Assembly: GCA_964035545.1 (NCBI GenBank)
Contig: OZ037769.1
Location: 9,463,429-9,527,428 of the forward strand
DNA from: Bugula neritina
Taxonomy: Eukaryota; Bryozoa; Gymnolaemata; Cheilostomatida; Bugulidae
Direction of reading: 5' to 3'
DNA length: 64,000 nt
Position 1 is the first letter of the stretch, and the number at the start of each line of letters is the position of its first letter. The position numbers and the translations under genes were made by a program. The notes beneath the pieces are model-generated. The model saw only the letters and a list, made by a program, of their open reading frames with translations, searched no databases and was not told where the DNA came from. Of the stretch, positions 37,401 to 46,437 are shown piece by piece.

Positions 37401-40400
37401 CTAAATAGCTTAAAAATTTGGTAAGTGATGTTAAAAGTGTAGCTTAGTAATTTATGGATAATCATAGATAATAAATATGGTTAAATAAATAGCTACTTAG
37501 CCAGCTATTTACTTTTTAATTTAATACTAAAATTAGTGATACAGTTTTACGAAATTTTCAAATGCAGCAAGCTGCTAACAAATTATAGACAGCTAGTTTA
37601 TTTTATTCATTTTTTATTTATTAGAACATTAGAATTGATTGAGTTGTTTTCCTTCTCGCCACAAAATAACATATAAGCTACAGCTGCTAAAGTTTCTTTA
37701 TTGTTTCTAGCCATTTCACTTGTGAAAATAACGTATATAAAAATGCCTAGGTATGTTTACTATGCCAATGCACATGCAACTGATCTTGATCTCTGCGCAT
37801 GAACCTAGAAGAAAGTTATAGAGACTGAGAGCCATCCGCCAATAAAACGCAAGCAGGAAATTAACGCGGGGACATGAAAACCGTCTAGAAAATCGGCAGA
37901 TTTTTTAATCAGCAATAGCGAAATAGACAAGAACAAAATCGGCTAAAAAAAATCGGCCTGTGTACATGTAGCTTAGGTCAAGTTAATTATTGACTTTGGT
38001 AAACCAAGTAAAACTGAATTGATTACAAGTACATGATCAGTTAACATATGTCTGGCCTATACAGAAACTACCTATAATTAATGAAAATTGGTAAGTAGTT
38101 AAACCATTTAGTAGTCTTAATAAAAATGATACATTTGCCATTTTAGATGGCAACTACTACAATAAAGGCTTAAAACCATTGAATTACAACAGTTATTCAA
38201 TGTCTAGCAGCATTGATATAGTTGATGGCTGAAATTTTCAGTCGAATTCAAAAGCACTCTTCACTCCTCGAAACAAGATGATTAAAAATTCATCTAAGTC
38301 AAACAAAATCAAGTAGTTGAGCAAGTCAAGCCAAATCCAGCCAATGATAGCAAAGTACATCAAACCATTTCAAGCTATCAAGCAAGAGAATAAATTAAAT
38401 TCATACAAACATAATTTGCTGTATTATAACTTAGAACTATTATTAATGAAAGAAAAATTTATACAAGAACGATACTTACACTTTCAAAACATTTTTGACC
38501 AATAATGATAATTTTCACTTAACTAGAATTGGAAAATGCAATCTTTTTTGTAACTATTGTAGCTGTTGCAAAATGTAAGAAGTTGGCCTAATTTTATGTT
38601 AACAATTCCAATGCATCACATTATTGATTTGAACAAGTCAGATGCGTAAGGAATAGGGAATCAATGAAACTGATATGCATTTCCACATTGCTGTGACTGG
38701 TGCAGCCTTACGAGGGTTGTCTGGGGACAAGGTACCAGTTAATTGAGCAGTGAGCTTGTCAGCTATACTGAAGCATGTGAGCTGGAACCCTAAAGACAGA
38801 GTTCATGAGTTTTCCAAATAAATAATAAAAAAGGTTCATAGAGCCATCCTGGAGTTAGATGCAAATGGCAGAGAAACCCGCACTATGAAGGAACTGACTA
38901 ATGAGCTGCCTGAGAAGCACTGGTCTCTACCCTGGGAGTTGACTCATCTTTTTCCAAGCACAATAGAAGTCATAGGAATAATTTATCTATTCACCAGCCT
39001 ACAATTTGAATTTGCCCTAATTCAAGGCAGATGAGATTGGATGAATGGATGAATAAGCCCATGAAGAGAAAAACTGATACGCTAATTCAGGGTTGGGGCC
39101 AATTGCATGTGAATGTAATTAATTACAACTACATAAAAAATTGTGAATTACAATTATAATTACAGTTAAAAGGTAATGTAATTGATTACAATTACTTTTA
39201 TTCTCACAAGGGATACATAAAATTTACGCCATCTTACTTCTAGGGCCCAACTTCTGCGAAATTTTGACTGCAGTGAACTGCCTTTTTCTCAACAATGATA
39301 CTATACTACCTTGACTTAACTTGAACTTGTCATTTAACAGTAGGCATGGTTGGAAAAGTATGAATTTTTTAAGATTTTAAAGTTTGAAGTAATTGACATG
39401 TAATCATAAAGTAATTGTAAAAATCAATTATATTAACTGTGTAATTAATTACAATTACATTCTTATACATCAATTAAATTAATAATAGTTATGATATTTA
39501 TCATTATAATTATTGTAGTGGCTGTGGGAAGTATACCCCCCAAAACCTCCCCTATATAAGTACCTACAGCAGAACTTGTGACATTGTAGTATATTATGAA
39601 AGTAAATATAAGGTTCCAAGAGACTACAAATCCGTTAGTGATGCGGCAACCCCATGCGGCACCGCATTTTTCCGTGTGATGGGCCCACCGGAACTCTTTA
39701 CTAGCCAATCAGAGCCAACCCCCTCAGATACAAACAGCGCCTTCCGGCGCCCAGTCGGAGTGGGAGGATAACTGTCACATAGACTAGGATAATATTGTGT
39801 AGCTGTACTATATGTGTATATTTTTTTGCGACTGTTGATGACTTTTTTTGTATCTAATTAGACTTTAAATATACTGTAGTGTTGAGTTTACCCAGTGGCC
39901 TCTGTGGTGTAATGGTAACACACTTGCTTGCAAGCCAGAGGACTCGGGTTCAATTCCCAGTGGTGGCAATTATTTTACAAGCTATTTCGGCCTTTAGTGA
40001 AGTGTAGTTGTAGTACTCCGAGGCAGTTGAGTGGCCAGGAGAGCCTGATGACTGAAGGAGTAATAGATAGGCCAGTGGAGTTCAGAGAACTGGGTGGGAT
40101 GTAGTGTTGAGTTTACCCAGTGGCCTCCGTGGTGTAATGGTAGCACACTTGCTTGCAAGCCAGAGGACTCGGGTTCGATTCCCAGTGGTGGCAATTATTT
40201 TACATATACGTTTTTTATAAACGTTCACTACTTCGGTTTCTCTCATAAACCATGCAGCAGTAATTCGCGTGTACAATAATACCCCACTCTAGTAGTGCAC
40301 AAAACTACAACAATATTTATTAACTTCATTATTAAGGCCTATGACTATGAGTATGAGCTATGACATAGGAGTATGCCTATGCATATGTCTAAGGTTAAAG

Positions 40401-40995
40401 GCTAAAAGCAAGACTAAGTATCAGTATTACTGTATCTGTAAGTGTACGAGTATGCCTAGGGCTAACCCTATCACTCAACTAGAATAGCCATAGGGCCTAT
40501 GCTTGTTATTATTACTATTAGTCACTGTTAGGGGTTATCACTATGACTATGACTCTAGAGTCGATAGGTATAGGCATAAGTTAAAGTATAACTAATAGTA
40601 TAGCCTATAACTATAAGTATAACTATTGGCTATCGTAATGGCTGCTATTACTATTAGTATTAGAGTATTACTATTTGTATTGATATTATTATTATTATTC
40701 ATATTGATATTTAACTCGGAGCTACTCATTATGATTATGATTGACAGATTCTGCCAGAGTCGGTGTTATTATAAATATAAGACATAATGATGAGGGTTAG
40801 CCGCAGACTAGATGCTAGAAGTAGACAACGTGAAGAAGGAATACTTACAATGTATTGCATTTTCTCAAACATGTATGTCATTTCACAGCGATTGGACTCA
40901 TTGTTTTCAACAAATTCATATATTCCAGCAAGGAAAATGAAAAATATTAAAAGAAGACATGACAACTTTAATATAGAATAAATGCTTAAGGCCAT
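12665..40995 (-). CDS. PGAP1: GPI inositol-deacylase PGAP1, 23 coding exons, 997 aa
   Basis: This ER multi-pass lipase-fold hydrolase removes the acyl chain from the inositol of GPI anchors, which aids export of GPI proteins. Coding exons (high to low coordinate): 40995-40849, 36101-36034, 35853-35833, 35506-35436, 34292-34204, 33981-33939, 31893-31802, 31296-31200, 30623-30436, 30275-30156, 29894-29730, 28558-28431, 28101-27966, 27617-27383, 27207-27141, 26619-26451, 16035-15851, 15593-15393, 15117-14948, 14857-14754, 14287-14148, 13440-13342, 12923-12665. They sum to 2,994 nt with every phase matching. The catalytic motif is G-H-S-M-G with Ser176 (human Ser174). Other family matches include a FIPGNMGSYKQ stretch, FDFFSVDFNEE, ITQATPH and WVSTDHL. 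There is an N-terminal membrane anchor and several C-terminal membrane segments from residue 613 on. Length is near human PGAP1 (922 aa). Least certain borders: the exon 8 donor (gtacaa), exon 14 donor (gtctgt) and the acceptors of exons 18 and 20. Confidence 0.93.
13454..13549. repeat. 11-bp minisatellite beside the PGAP1 exon 22 acceptor
   Basis: GTAATATATGT repeats in slightly varied form, starting about 14 bases upstream (in transcript sense) of the exon 22 acceptor. It occupies the place where the branch point of intron 21 would normally lie. Confidence 0.85.
15141..15300. repeat. tandem AGTAATGTGTCAC repeats in PGAP1 intron 18
   Basis: About ten irregular copies of a 13-17-bp unit (AGTAATGTGTCAC with ACT or CCCTA linkers) lie between exons 19 and 18. 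The array fills most of the intron. Confidence 0.8.
17050..17252. repeat. 23-bp minisatellite in PGAP1 intron 16
   Basis: The unit TTTACTATAACCAACTACATGTA repeats about nine times, alternating ACCCAC/ACCAAC and ATATA/ATGTA variants. From 16036 to 17050 and from 17252 to 17980 the intron shows nothing else recognisable. Confidence 0.9.
17985..19748 (+). CDS. candidate nested plus-strand gene in PGAP1 intron 16, two possible exons
   Basis: An ATG frame at 17985-18059 (25 codons, beginning MDQFLIYEIQQLL) ends at AAG|gtaatg. A second frame, 19277-19748 (157 codons, with one leading base), ends at a perfect CAG|gtaagt donor and is preceded by aatgtag, a usable but pyrimidine-poor acceptor. The second product is polar and Ser/Asn/Arg-rich with no domain I recognise. 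A stop-free stretch of that length is unusual here outside repeats and transposons. The two pieces do not join in phase, so at least one intermediate exon, or a different start, would be needed. It may instead be an old transposon fragment or chance. Confidence 0.25.
18190..19212. repeat. 47-bp satellite with higher-order structure
   Basis: About 21 copies of a 47-bp unit contain GTTACCAAAGAAAGTAAGG and TAATATATTACAGTATTAC. A distinct longer variant carrying GTCACCAAAAAGAAAG recurs near 18256, 18541 and 18872. The blocks between these markers are themselves very similar, which shows that multi-unit blocks were duplicated. Confidence 0.93.
19752..22084. other. PGAP1 intron 16, unstructured part
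   Basis: AT-rich intron sequence without supported genes. It contains a 13-base G tract at 19825-19837. A 107-codon minus-strand open frame at 20065-20388 has no recognisable domain, and I do not call it a gene. Confidence 0.5.
22085..22275. repeat. AT-rich minisatellite, left flank of the palindromic element
   Basis: Irregular units built on ATAGTAATATACATA. The same repeat family continues beyond the palindromic element at 25984, which suggests that the element landed inside one array. Confidence 0.75.
23859..24143 (-). pseudogene. coding remnant in the left arm of the palindromic element
   Basis: An open frame of 94 codons contains LLTLAPESWTIDKTSIEFGV. I associate that type of motif with uncharacterised transposon-linked proteins in invertebrate genomes, a recollection that was not searched. 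It lacks a credible full-length context, and the 283-base extra segment interrupts it right after the motif. Confidence 0.45.
24290..24800 (+). pseudogene. inverted copy of the same coding remnant, right arm
   Basis: The plus strand carries the mirror copy: a SWTIDRTAIEFGANNY stretch continuing into ARKLQRKF and a FFQDDEYYS-like segment in another frame. Stops and frame breaks separate the pieces, so it cannot make the full protein. It shows that the arms are duplicates of one coding transposon half. Confidence 0.45.
25984..26440. repeat. 32-bp minisatellite abutting PGAP1 exon 16
   Basis: The motif AGTATAGTAA recurs at 26071, 26103 and 26135, and onwards at about 32-bp spacing, roughly 12 units in all. 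The array ends about 10 bases from the exon 16 donor (gtgtgt). The open frames across it are repeat artefacts. Confidence 0.9.
26451..30623 (-). CDS. PGAP1: PGAP1 exons 9-16: rest of the lumenal domain
   Basis: Eight exons encode about residues 210-612. Exon 9 has VGGGDRD, the counterpart of the AGGFRD region in the human protein. Exon 10 has WVSTDHLC followed by WCRQ, strongly conserved in the family. Exon 12 carries SWIFGC, and exon 16 carries SISLKLHV and CRYQVTV. All junction phases agree. The exon 10 acceptor is gaattgtag at 30275; the alternative cag five bases downstream gives the wrong phase. Confidence 0.9.
26742..26812 (+). repeat. tRNA-like fragment (SINE head?)
   Basis: A B-box match (GGGTTCCAACCCC) is preceded about 40 bases upstream by an A-box-like TGGCTAGAGAG, inside PGAP1 intron 15. 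The stems do not pair well, so this is a decayed tRNA-derived sequence at most. Confidence 0.3.
28955..29305. repeat. imperfect tandem duplication in PGAP1 intron 11
   Basis: Two direct copies about 180-190 bp long, starting near 28980 and 29165, share ACAACTCCTG, AGTTTGAG(A/G)AGCTTTTGTGGC and related words. They differ by many substitutions and small indels. No open frame is conserved. Confidence 0.6.
30700..31030. repeat. short-unit minisatellite in PGAP1 intron 8
   Basis: Dense repeats of AGTAGTGATAGCAGTG and AGTAGTAATAG-type units. The Thr/Ser/Tyr-rich open frames on the minus strand arise from this array. Confidence 0.9.
31200..31893 (-). CDS. PGAP1: PGAP1 exons 7-8: catalytic lipase motif split by an intron
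   Basis: Exon 7 (31893-31802) ends with V-G-H-S-M and donor gtatgt; exon 8 (31296-31200) starts with G-G-L-L-A-R-A after ctttcag. Together they rebuild the G-x-S-x-G nucleophile elbow with Ser176. The phase-0 intron falls inside the motif. Exon 8 ends with ITQATPHQAP, and its gtacaa donor is weak but gives the correct phase for exon 9. Confidence 0.92.
31350..31406. repeat. (TA)n microsatellite in PGAP1 intron 7
   Basis: An uninterrupted alternating TA tract of about 57 bp, close to exon 8. Confidence 0.97.
32290..33060 (+). mobile_element. transposon-protein remnant with Cys-rich C-terminus, in PGAP1 intron 6
   Basis: Broken coding traces lie on the plus strand. Near 32300 is RAHLQVAMYARLP, and near 32740 an SYDNDWR-like stretch. 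A 60-codon open frame at 32873-33055 contains SCKTLRCRCFSTSLPCTEFC. The latter looks like the cysteine-rich (CXC-like) tail seen on some invertebrate transposon proteins, an uncertain recollection. Frameshifts and stops separate the pieces. The segment near 32690-32820 has an inverted relative at 63800-63935, which supports a dispersed repeat. Confidence 0.5.
33939..36101 (-). CDS. PGAP1: PGAP1 exons 2-6, including a 21-nt microexon
   Basis: Exon 2 (36101-36034) encodes a KYPRYQLFAYGEG stretch. Exon 3 is only 21 nt (35853-35833), bordered by attttacag and gtgagt. Exon 4 (35506-35436) carries GVPVLFIPGNMGSYKQ, the oxyanion-side segment of the fold. Exon 5 (34292-34204) ends with FDFFSVDFNE and exon 6 (33981-33939) begins EMYGFYGGN. 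Dropping the microexon would keep the frame and remove seven residues. Confidence 0.92.
36487..37973. mobile_element. 1.49-kb terminal-inverted-repeat element (MITE) in PGAP1 intron 1
   Basis: The left end AGCTGCATGTACACAGGCCG is matched at the right end by its complement with one substitution (AGCTACATGTACAC...). The subterminal regions are rich in AAAATCGGC in both orientations. Flanks begin TAA at the left and TAG at the right, so the target duplication is TA or a decayed TWA, which would fit a mariner-like or Harbinger-like origin. No transposase frame is present. Confidence 0.8.
38664..38955 (+). pseudogene. possible degenerate coding remnant, unidentified
   Basis: One frame stays open apart from two stops, with plausible protein character (HFHIAVTGAALRGLSGD, then LELDANGRETRTMKELTNEL). 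I recognise no family. It may be an old transposon gene fragment. Confidence 0.2.
39111..39462. mobile_element. short AT-rich element with inverted ends
   Basis: GAATGTAATTAATTACA at the left is mirrored by TGTAATTAATTACAATTACATTC at the right, about 350 bp apart. The interior has more TAATTAC words. It has the shape of a small MITE, but AT-rich self-similarity could mimic this and no target duplication was identified. Confidence 0.35.
39898..39968 (+). repeat. tRNA-like sequence, copy 1 of a 225-bp tandem duplication
   Basis: A 71-nt tRNA-sized unit has a good A box (TGGTGTAATGG) and a perfect B box (GGTTCAATTCC). Acceptor ends GCCTCTG and TGGTGGC pair with one mismatch. The anticodon stem does not pair, so it is probably not a working tRNA but a tRNA-derived repeat or SINE head that may still bind the Pol III machinery. 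It lies in PGAP1 intron 1, opposite in sense to the gene. Confidence 0.55.
40123..40193 (+). repeat. tRNA-like sequence, copy 2
   Basis: This is the same 71-nt unit 225 bp downstream, with two substitutions. The shared segment begins with GTAGTGTTGAGTTTACCCAG at 39876 and 40101. Its B box is GGTTCGATTCC. The shared sequence ends just after the unit (ATTATTTTAC), so the second copy of the duplication is truncated. Confidence 0.55.
40200..40848. other. simple, TATGACTATGAG-rich part of PGAP1 intron 1
   Basis: Low-complexity sequence made of CTATGA, TATTAT and AGTAT words without a fixed period. No gene is seen. Confidence 0.5.
40849..40995 (-). CDS. PGAP1: PGAP1 exon 1: start codon and N-terminal membrane anchor
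   Basis: The ATG at 40995 opens 49 codons ending in MQYI at donor ATT|gtaagt. Residues about 8-25 are strongly hydrophobic (signal anchor), followed by RCEMTYMFEKMQY, which matches the conserved CSMSYMFEYP region of PGAP1. The next exon is 4.7 kb away. Confidence 0.92.
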
Positions 40996-41870
40996 TTTTC
41001 AAAACCCTCGTATCTAATTCATTGTTTCAATAGCGTAAATATTGGGCATTGCGATTGAGCAAACGCCCAACGGGGATTGCCGTTTTTGTTACAGAGGATA
41101 CTGGAGCTTGCTAAGGATTTAAAACGCTGTTTTGTTCAATTGTTGGTATTGCCTGAGTTTGAAAAAAGACGTGATTTTTGTTTAGTAAAATGTTTTATAT
41201 TTTTGAAAAAATTTTTTTTTATTTATATTTTATTTACAAAAAATATGCTCCAACAATATTGATACACTATTTTTAAAATTTAAAAGAATGCGAAGCTGAG
41301 GTGTAATAAACTGAGTCCGATAAACAATTCCATATGAGATATTAAAGTTTATTCAAGTGAGTGCTGAGCTTCTCACACTGACATTAGCCTGACTTAGGCT
41401 TAGTATTCACTATCATCCTGAGCATAGCCCAAGTTAATGTAATAAAAATTTTAGTCTTTGAAAGTTATCGTATGTTATAAATTGAGCGGAGTCAAATGCA
41501 GCAGAATAGTCAATGTTATTCATACCTATTGTAGTATTGATATTCATATTGATATTCATATTGTAATTGTTAATGACTTAAAGTTAATCATAATTTATTA
41601 ATATATAATTATAAATATAAATATTTATAATAGCTATAATATTAATATTAATAGAATGACACTGATGGTGACAATGGTATAGAAAGACTTGATAATAATA
41701 ATTGAGTGATTTGAATGTCACTTCTGACTTCTCATTCTGAATTTTATTTCAAACTGAAGCTGTTGAAAATTATAAAACTAAAAGTAAAAAAGGCAAATGC
41801 ACTGTGTACGTGGCCTACGATAATATAAAAAATACACTGATATGATACAATAGTACACCTTGTTTGTAGT
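40996..41870. other. upstream region of PGAP1
   Basis: AT-rich DNA between the PGAP1 start codon and the retrotransposon island. It must contain the promoter unless there are further 5' exons, but no core promoter element is clear. Confidence 0.4.
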
Positions 41871-41879
41871 TTGTAGTCA

Positions 41880-42648
41880 AGCTTGGTCCTCTTTGGTTCT
41901 ACTGTTGTTATTGTCTCGTCCACCGATTCCTCTCTTCTTTTATGCTATCTTAACAAAAGTTCCATATCTTTCACAATCTCATTTGGTTCCACCACTTTCT
42001 TAATTTTTCTCTAGCTTGGAACTTGGCTGCGGAATTCCTGTGCACATCATCACGGAATAGGTAATTTTTCACTATTATTTTAAGGTTTATCCTGTAGCAC
42101 ATGACAATGTACAAGTCCATGGTAGGGTTTCCATTTTTTATATTGATTTCCACAATTAAAGAAATTCATTTGCTGAACCAGTTTCCTCTCTGATCCGACG
42201 AGCCACTGGTTGTGTAGAAGGTGGACAGTACCCATTGTTTTTTCCTTAACAATAAGGAGCACCTGCGTGGGTTCTACCGGATTGTTTCTCAACCTATGTA
42301 CTCCTTGCTCCAGCAAATCGGGTATCCCAAACACAAATATAGTTACCACGTCTCACTCACCCCGTTTTTTCCATGCTTCTGTCACCATTTCTTTTAGCCT
42401 CCATCCTCTTGTTTTGATCTCTCCTCTCTCCATTTGTATATTATTCAGCAAACTGTTAATTTTAATCCTCAGCATGTACAAAATAAGCAGGGCTAGTTCC
42501 CAAACCAGTTCCATTTATAATCTGTAGAAACGTTTCTCCTAAAACAAATCCTCTGTAGTCTCCTGATGATCCTAAAAAATTGCTTGGGTTGGTTTGTCTT
42601 CTCTTCTCCATCTAACTCGTTCTCCTCTTTGCTCTCCTCTGTCTTAAA
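41880..42648 (-). mobile_element. gypsy B, 3' part (separated from the rest by copia A)
   Basis: Just past copia A the minus strand continues the acidic/basic C-terminal tail of the gypsy B integrase, then breaks down. Lower, an 89-codon frame (42349-42080) includes VVTIFVFGIPDLLEQGVHRL, which I cannot assign to a family. No LTR was recognised here, so the outer border is approximate. Confidence 0.5.
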
Positions 42649-42867
42649 TGATGGAGCTATAATTTGACAGAGCTCTTTATTGCACTAAATATTACAAGCA
42701 ACTGAACTAAAAACAAAGAACATAAGTAGCACACATAAGTCGATAGCTATAAAATTGCTATTACAGATTAGCAGCTGAGTACAGTAGGCATAAGCTGAGA
42801 AACAGAAGCACATTGAAATAACATCAACTGATTCAATGTGTGGCTATAAACATATTTACTGACAACA
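42649..42867 (-). repeat. copia A 3' LTR
   Basis: 219 bp, beginning TGTTGTCAG on the minus strand and ending in CA. It is matched by the 5' LTR at 47589-47807 with about 15 differences. Confidence 0.92.
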
Positions 42868-43382
42868 CTTTCGCTTAGTACACATTGAATCTAATTTATA
42901 TACAAGTGTTTATGGAGTTGTAAAAATCTAGTTTTAGGTATTGGCTTTGTCAACAGGTCTGCCAGCATTATCCCACTTGGACAAAAGCTTGTTGCTACAG
43001 TTTTTGAGTTAACGGCTTCCCTAACATAGTGGTATTTAATGTCCATGTGCTTGATACGCTTGGTGCTTCTGTTATTGTTAGCAATGGCTGATTGAATTGA
43101 TTGATTGATTGTCTACATTAATAACAGTTGTGTCCGGGGTTGGACTATCTGTATCTGTTAGGAGTTGTCTTAACCAGACCGCTTCTTTTGTAGCTTCAAA
43201 CAATAAGATGTATTCTGACTCAGCAGTTGAGAGGGCAACCGTATTTTGTCGCTTGCTAAACCATGTGATAAGATTGTCTGCATATGAGAATACTACCCCA
43301 GTTGTTGAGTGCCGATCATCACTATTATCTGCCCAACTAGCATCTGAATATCCAATTAATGTTCCATTATTTTTTTCTGTAA
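42868..43382 (-). pseudogene. copia A RNase H remnant
   Basis: The minus strand encodes the copia RNase H pattern, with an SDASWAD start, a DDRHSTTG block and a VALSTAESEY block, below the MITE. A one-base frameshift in an A-run separates it from the RT part. This is the last domain before the 3' LTR. Confidence 0.8.
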
Positions 43383-44157
43383 TTAAAGGATTGCTCTATC
43401 TTGTCTAATAAATGGCCATTTAGGTCAAACACACATAATATTGTGTTTTTCTAAGCATGCATTGACAAAAAGCATTTGACCAAAGGTAGAAAAAGTTAGT
43501 TGAAGTTGAGGGTGTAGATTGGTAACAGCCAAAACGCCGATTTTGAAATGAGCTGGGAACTGTGACGTAACAGCGCCAGCATTCCTGCTGGTCACGTGAC
43601 TATACAAATGAATAACTATAGAAATATGACTGTGAGATGTGATCTTTCAGCTCGTAATTTGTATATTTATAGAAGTGCAAATGTGAATTATCTCAATCTA
43701 TAGTTTTTTGACATGTTAAATAACATGTATGTGATAACGTTAGGCCATATTTTGCTTGTAAGCATAGAAAAAAGCATTGCAAAAACATGCATTCTTTAGG
43801 TGAATGCCTGCGATCGATCTAAACTAGGTCAAATTGTACAATATTACGGGCGCACCAAAGCTGACCTATATAGCGCACTGTAACTGCTTGAGCGTTATTG
43901 GTTGATGTTGCGCTCAGCAACCTTGAATACTAGCGTTATAGTTAGCACGTGCAGCATAGTTACTGGCGTTCACACGTCACGTATTAGGCTATTCTTTTTC
44001 ATGGCTGAAAATTTTACCTCCCTCAAAATTGGAATTTTGAAAAGCTGTTTTCTAGGCATATATCCCTTTGCAAAGTCACAATTGTTTGCATACACATTAG
44101 ATTATAGTTCATAATTATAATGTGATTGTAATAAACTAAGATAGAGCAATCCTTTAA
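43383..44157. mobile_element. TTAA-flanked MITE, copy 2, inside copia A
   Basis: 43387-44153 (767 bp) is about 97% identical by eye to 4367-5135. It is flanked by TTAA at 43383-43386 and 44154-44157. Removing it brings the two parts of the copia coding region together around a single TTAA, so the insertion point is exact. Confidence 0.92.
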
Positions 44158-45162
44158 GTCCAGCATCACTAAAACCTTTCAAATATTGCAAAACACGTTT
44201 AGCTGCAGTAAGGTGTGTTACAGTGGGGCAGGAATTGAACTTAGAAAGGACTCCCACTGCATAGGCAATGTCAGGTCGGGTTGCATCAGCAAGGTATAGT
44301 AGACTGCCTACGATTGACTGGTACAGTTTTTGATCAACTGGTTTGCTTCCATCTGATTTGACCAGCTTTACATCCATAGCCGCAGGTGTAGATACTGGAT
44401 TACAGTTTTCCTTTCCGAACTTTGTGAGTACTTGTTTGATGAAGGCCTGCTGACTTATTTTTGGGAAGTCTCCTCCATGCTCTATTGACATACCGAGAAG
44501 GAAATGTAGTTTACCCAAGTCTTTCATTGCAAATCTCTTGGCTAGTCTTTGTTTAACCTGAAGCAAAGCAAATTCAGTGCTTGACATAATCACAAGATCA
44601 TCTACATAAATAGCAATAATGGTTTTTACATTTTTGACGGACTTTACATATATGCACTGGTCAGCAGATGACTGAGTAAAAAAAATTTATCTAGAACAGC
44701 ATTCCAACACCTAGGTGATTGCTTGAGGCCATAGATTGACTTGTTGAGTTTACACACTAGTTTCTCTTTTCCCTGCTTCACGGAACCCTCTGGTTGTGAC
44801 ATATATATCTCTTCACTTATATGTCCATTTAGGAAAGCGGTTATTACGTTCATATGATAAATGTACATGTTGTTGCAGAGAGCATAAGCTAGCAAGGCTC
44901 TTAATGATGGATATTTGGCTACTGGCGCATACGTTTCGTCATAGTCGACACCAGCTTGTTGTGTAAACCATCGAGCTACTGGTTGACTTTTGTAGCACTC
45001 AATGTTTCCGTCTTTGTTGTAATTAGATCTGAATACCCATTTGCAGTCAATCGTCTGACGGTGGCTAGGTAAAGGAACAAGCTCCCATGTATTGTTCTCA
45101 ACCAAAGAGTCGTATTCAGCTTGTGCTGTAGCTAGCCATTCTCTTGACTGTGGACTGGTCAA
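44158..45162 (-). pseudogene. copia A reverse transcriptase
   Basis: The upper part (45162-44644) carries the N-terminal RT motifs (WVFRSNYNKDG, YDETYAPV, a TAFLNG block and YGLKQSPRCW). The catalytic YVDD lies at about 44600-44620, and the lower open frame continues through a LGMSIE and TRPDIAYAVG region to the MITE. A frame break lies near 44640. The YVDD itself is intact. Confidence 0.88.
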
Positions 45163-45178
45163 TACTTTTGCATAGCTT

Positions 45179-46363
45179 TTAGAATTTAGGTCCTACAATT
45201 TCTTGGGCGTAGCATGCTCTGGGACTGGTTTCTGCTGCTACAGACGAGTTGCTATATTCGTCCATACCAAATCTTACTGGAGGGCGATGTGTTCGAGTAG
45301 ATCTATGTGGTTCATCACAGCTTGGAGCATCAGAGTTGTCCTCAGTTGGGGCATCAGAGTTGTCTTGAGTTTGCATGTCTGCAGAAAACCCGTTTGCATG
45401 TAGAGTTGCCTCCATTATTACGTTTGTAACTCCTGCACCAAATTTTGTTTTGTCAAATGTAACATCACGTCTGATTATAACCTTTTTGGAGTTGGGATTG
45501 TACAGCCGGTACCCTTTTGACTGTAAGGCATAGCCCACCAAAACCATATTTTCTGCTTTGCTATCGAGTTTTGACCTGAGTTGCTCAGGAATATGACTGT
45601 AAGCGAGACATCCAAATACTCTAATATGACTTATATTTGGCTTATGACCAAACCAGCGTTCACGAGGTGTCGCTGATGTTGCTTTGGTGGGCAGACGATG
45701 TCTTGTGTATGCAGCAGTGTTGTTAGCTTCAGCCCAAAATAATTTTGGTAAACCTGATTGAATTATCATAGCTCTAGCTGACTCGTATACCGTATGATTC
45801 AAACGCTCAACAACACCGTTTTGCTCTAGCGAGTATCTTGCAGTGGATTGGTGTTGAATGCCTTGTGACAATAAGTACTGTTCAAAGCTTTTGCTGGTGT
45901 ACTCACCACCACCATCACTACGGAGCTAACCAATTTTCAAACCTGTTAATTTGTCACTAATGCCTGAAACTCCCTAAACCTATCAAAAACCTCTGATTTT
46001 TCTTTAATAAAATACACATAAGAATATCTTGAAAAAATTGTCAATAAAAGATACAAAATATGCACTGCCTCCAATAGACTTTGTTTTCATAAGACCACAA
46101 ACATCTGTATGCACTAATTCAAGTGGTCTACTAGACTTGATACCTACATGCTTACTAAAACATTTTCTAGTCATTTTGCCTTTGATGCATGGCTCATGCA
46201 CACCTACATGTACATTAGATAAATTTGCCCCTACTGCTAACCTATTATGTTGAGCAGATTGAATGCTTTGCGTGCCAGCATGTCCAAGGCGTTGATGCCA
46301 CAAATCAGTATCACTAGCAGGGAAGCAATGTGGTAGTTCGAGTACATAGTGTCCAGATAACAT
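45179..46363 (-). pseudogene. copia A integrase
   Basis: The upper frame (46363-46004) has the pre-integrase zinc-binding pattern (HQRLGHAG, then CIKGK) and HTDVCG with the first catalytic Asp. The lower frame (45871-45179) has QNGVVERLN with the catalytic Glu, then the copia-type GYALQSKGYRL C-terminal block. The frame is broken between about 45870 and 46000. Confidence 0.88.
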
Positions 46364-46437
46364 AGTTTATTGCAGAGTGTTGTTGTTGCACGCAGCTTTC
46401 CTGATTTGTTTTTCAGCCAACAACGACCATGTCCAAG

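Noticed and set aside
39898-40193. Two functional tRNA genes
   Set aside because: Pol III boxes and length fit, but the anticodon stem does not pair and the anticodon is ambiguous, so I call them tRNA-like repeats.
40094-40279. Open frames on both strands over the tRNA-like unit
   Set aside because: They are typical by-products of translating tRNA-derived repeats.
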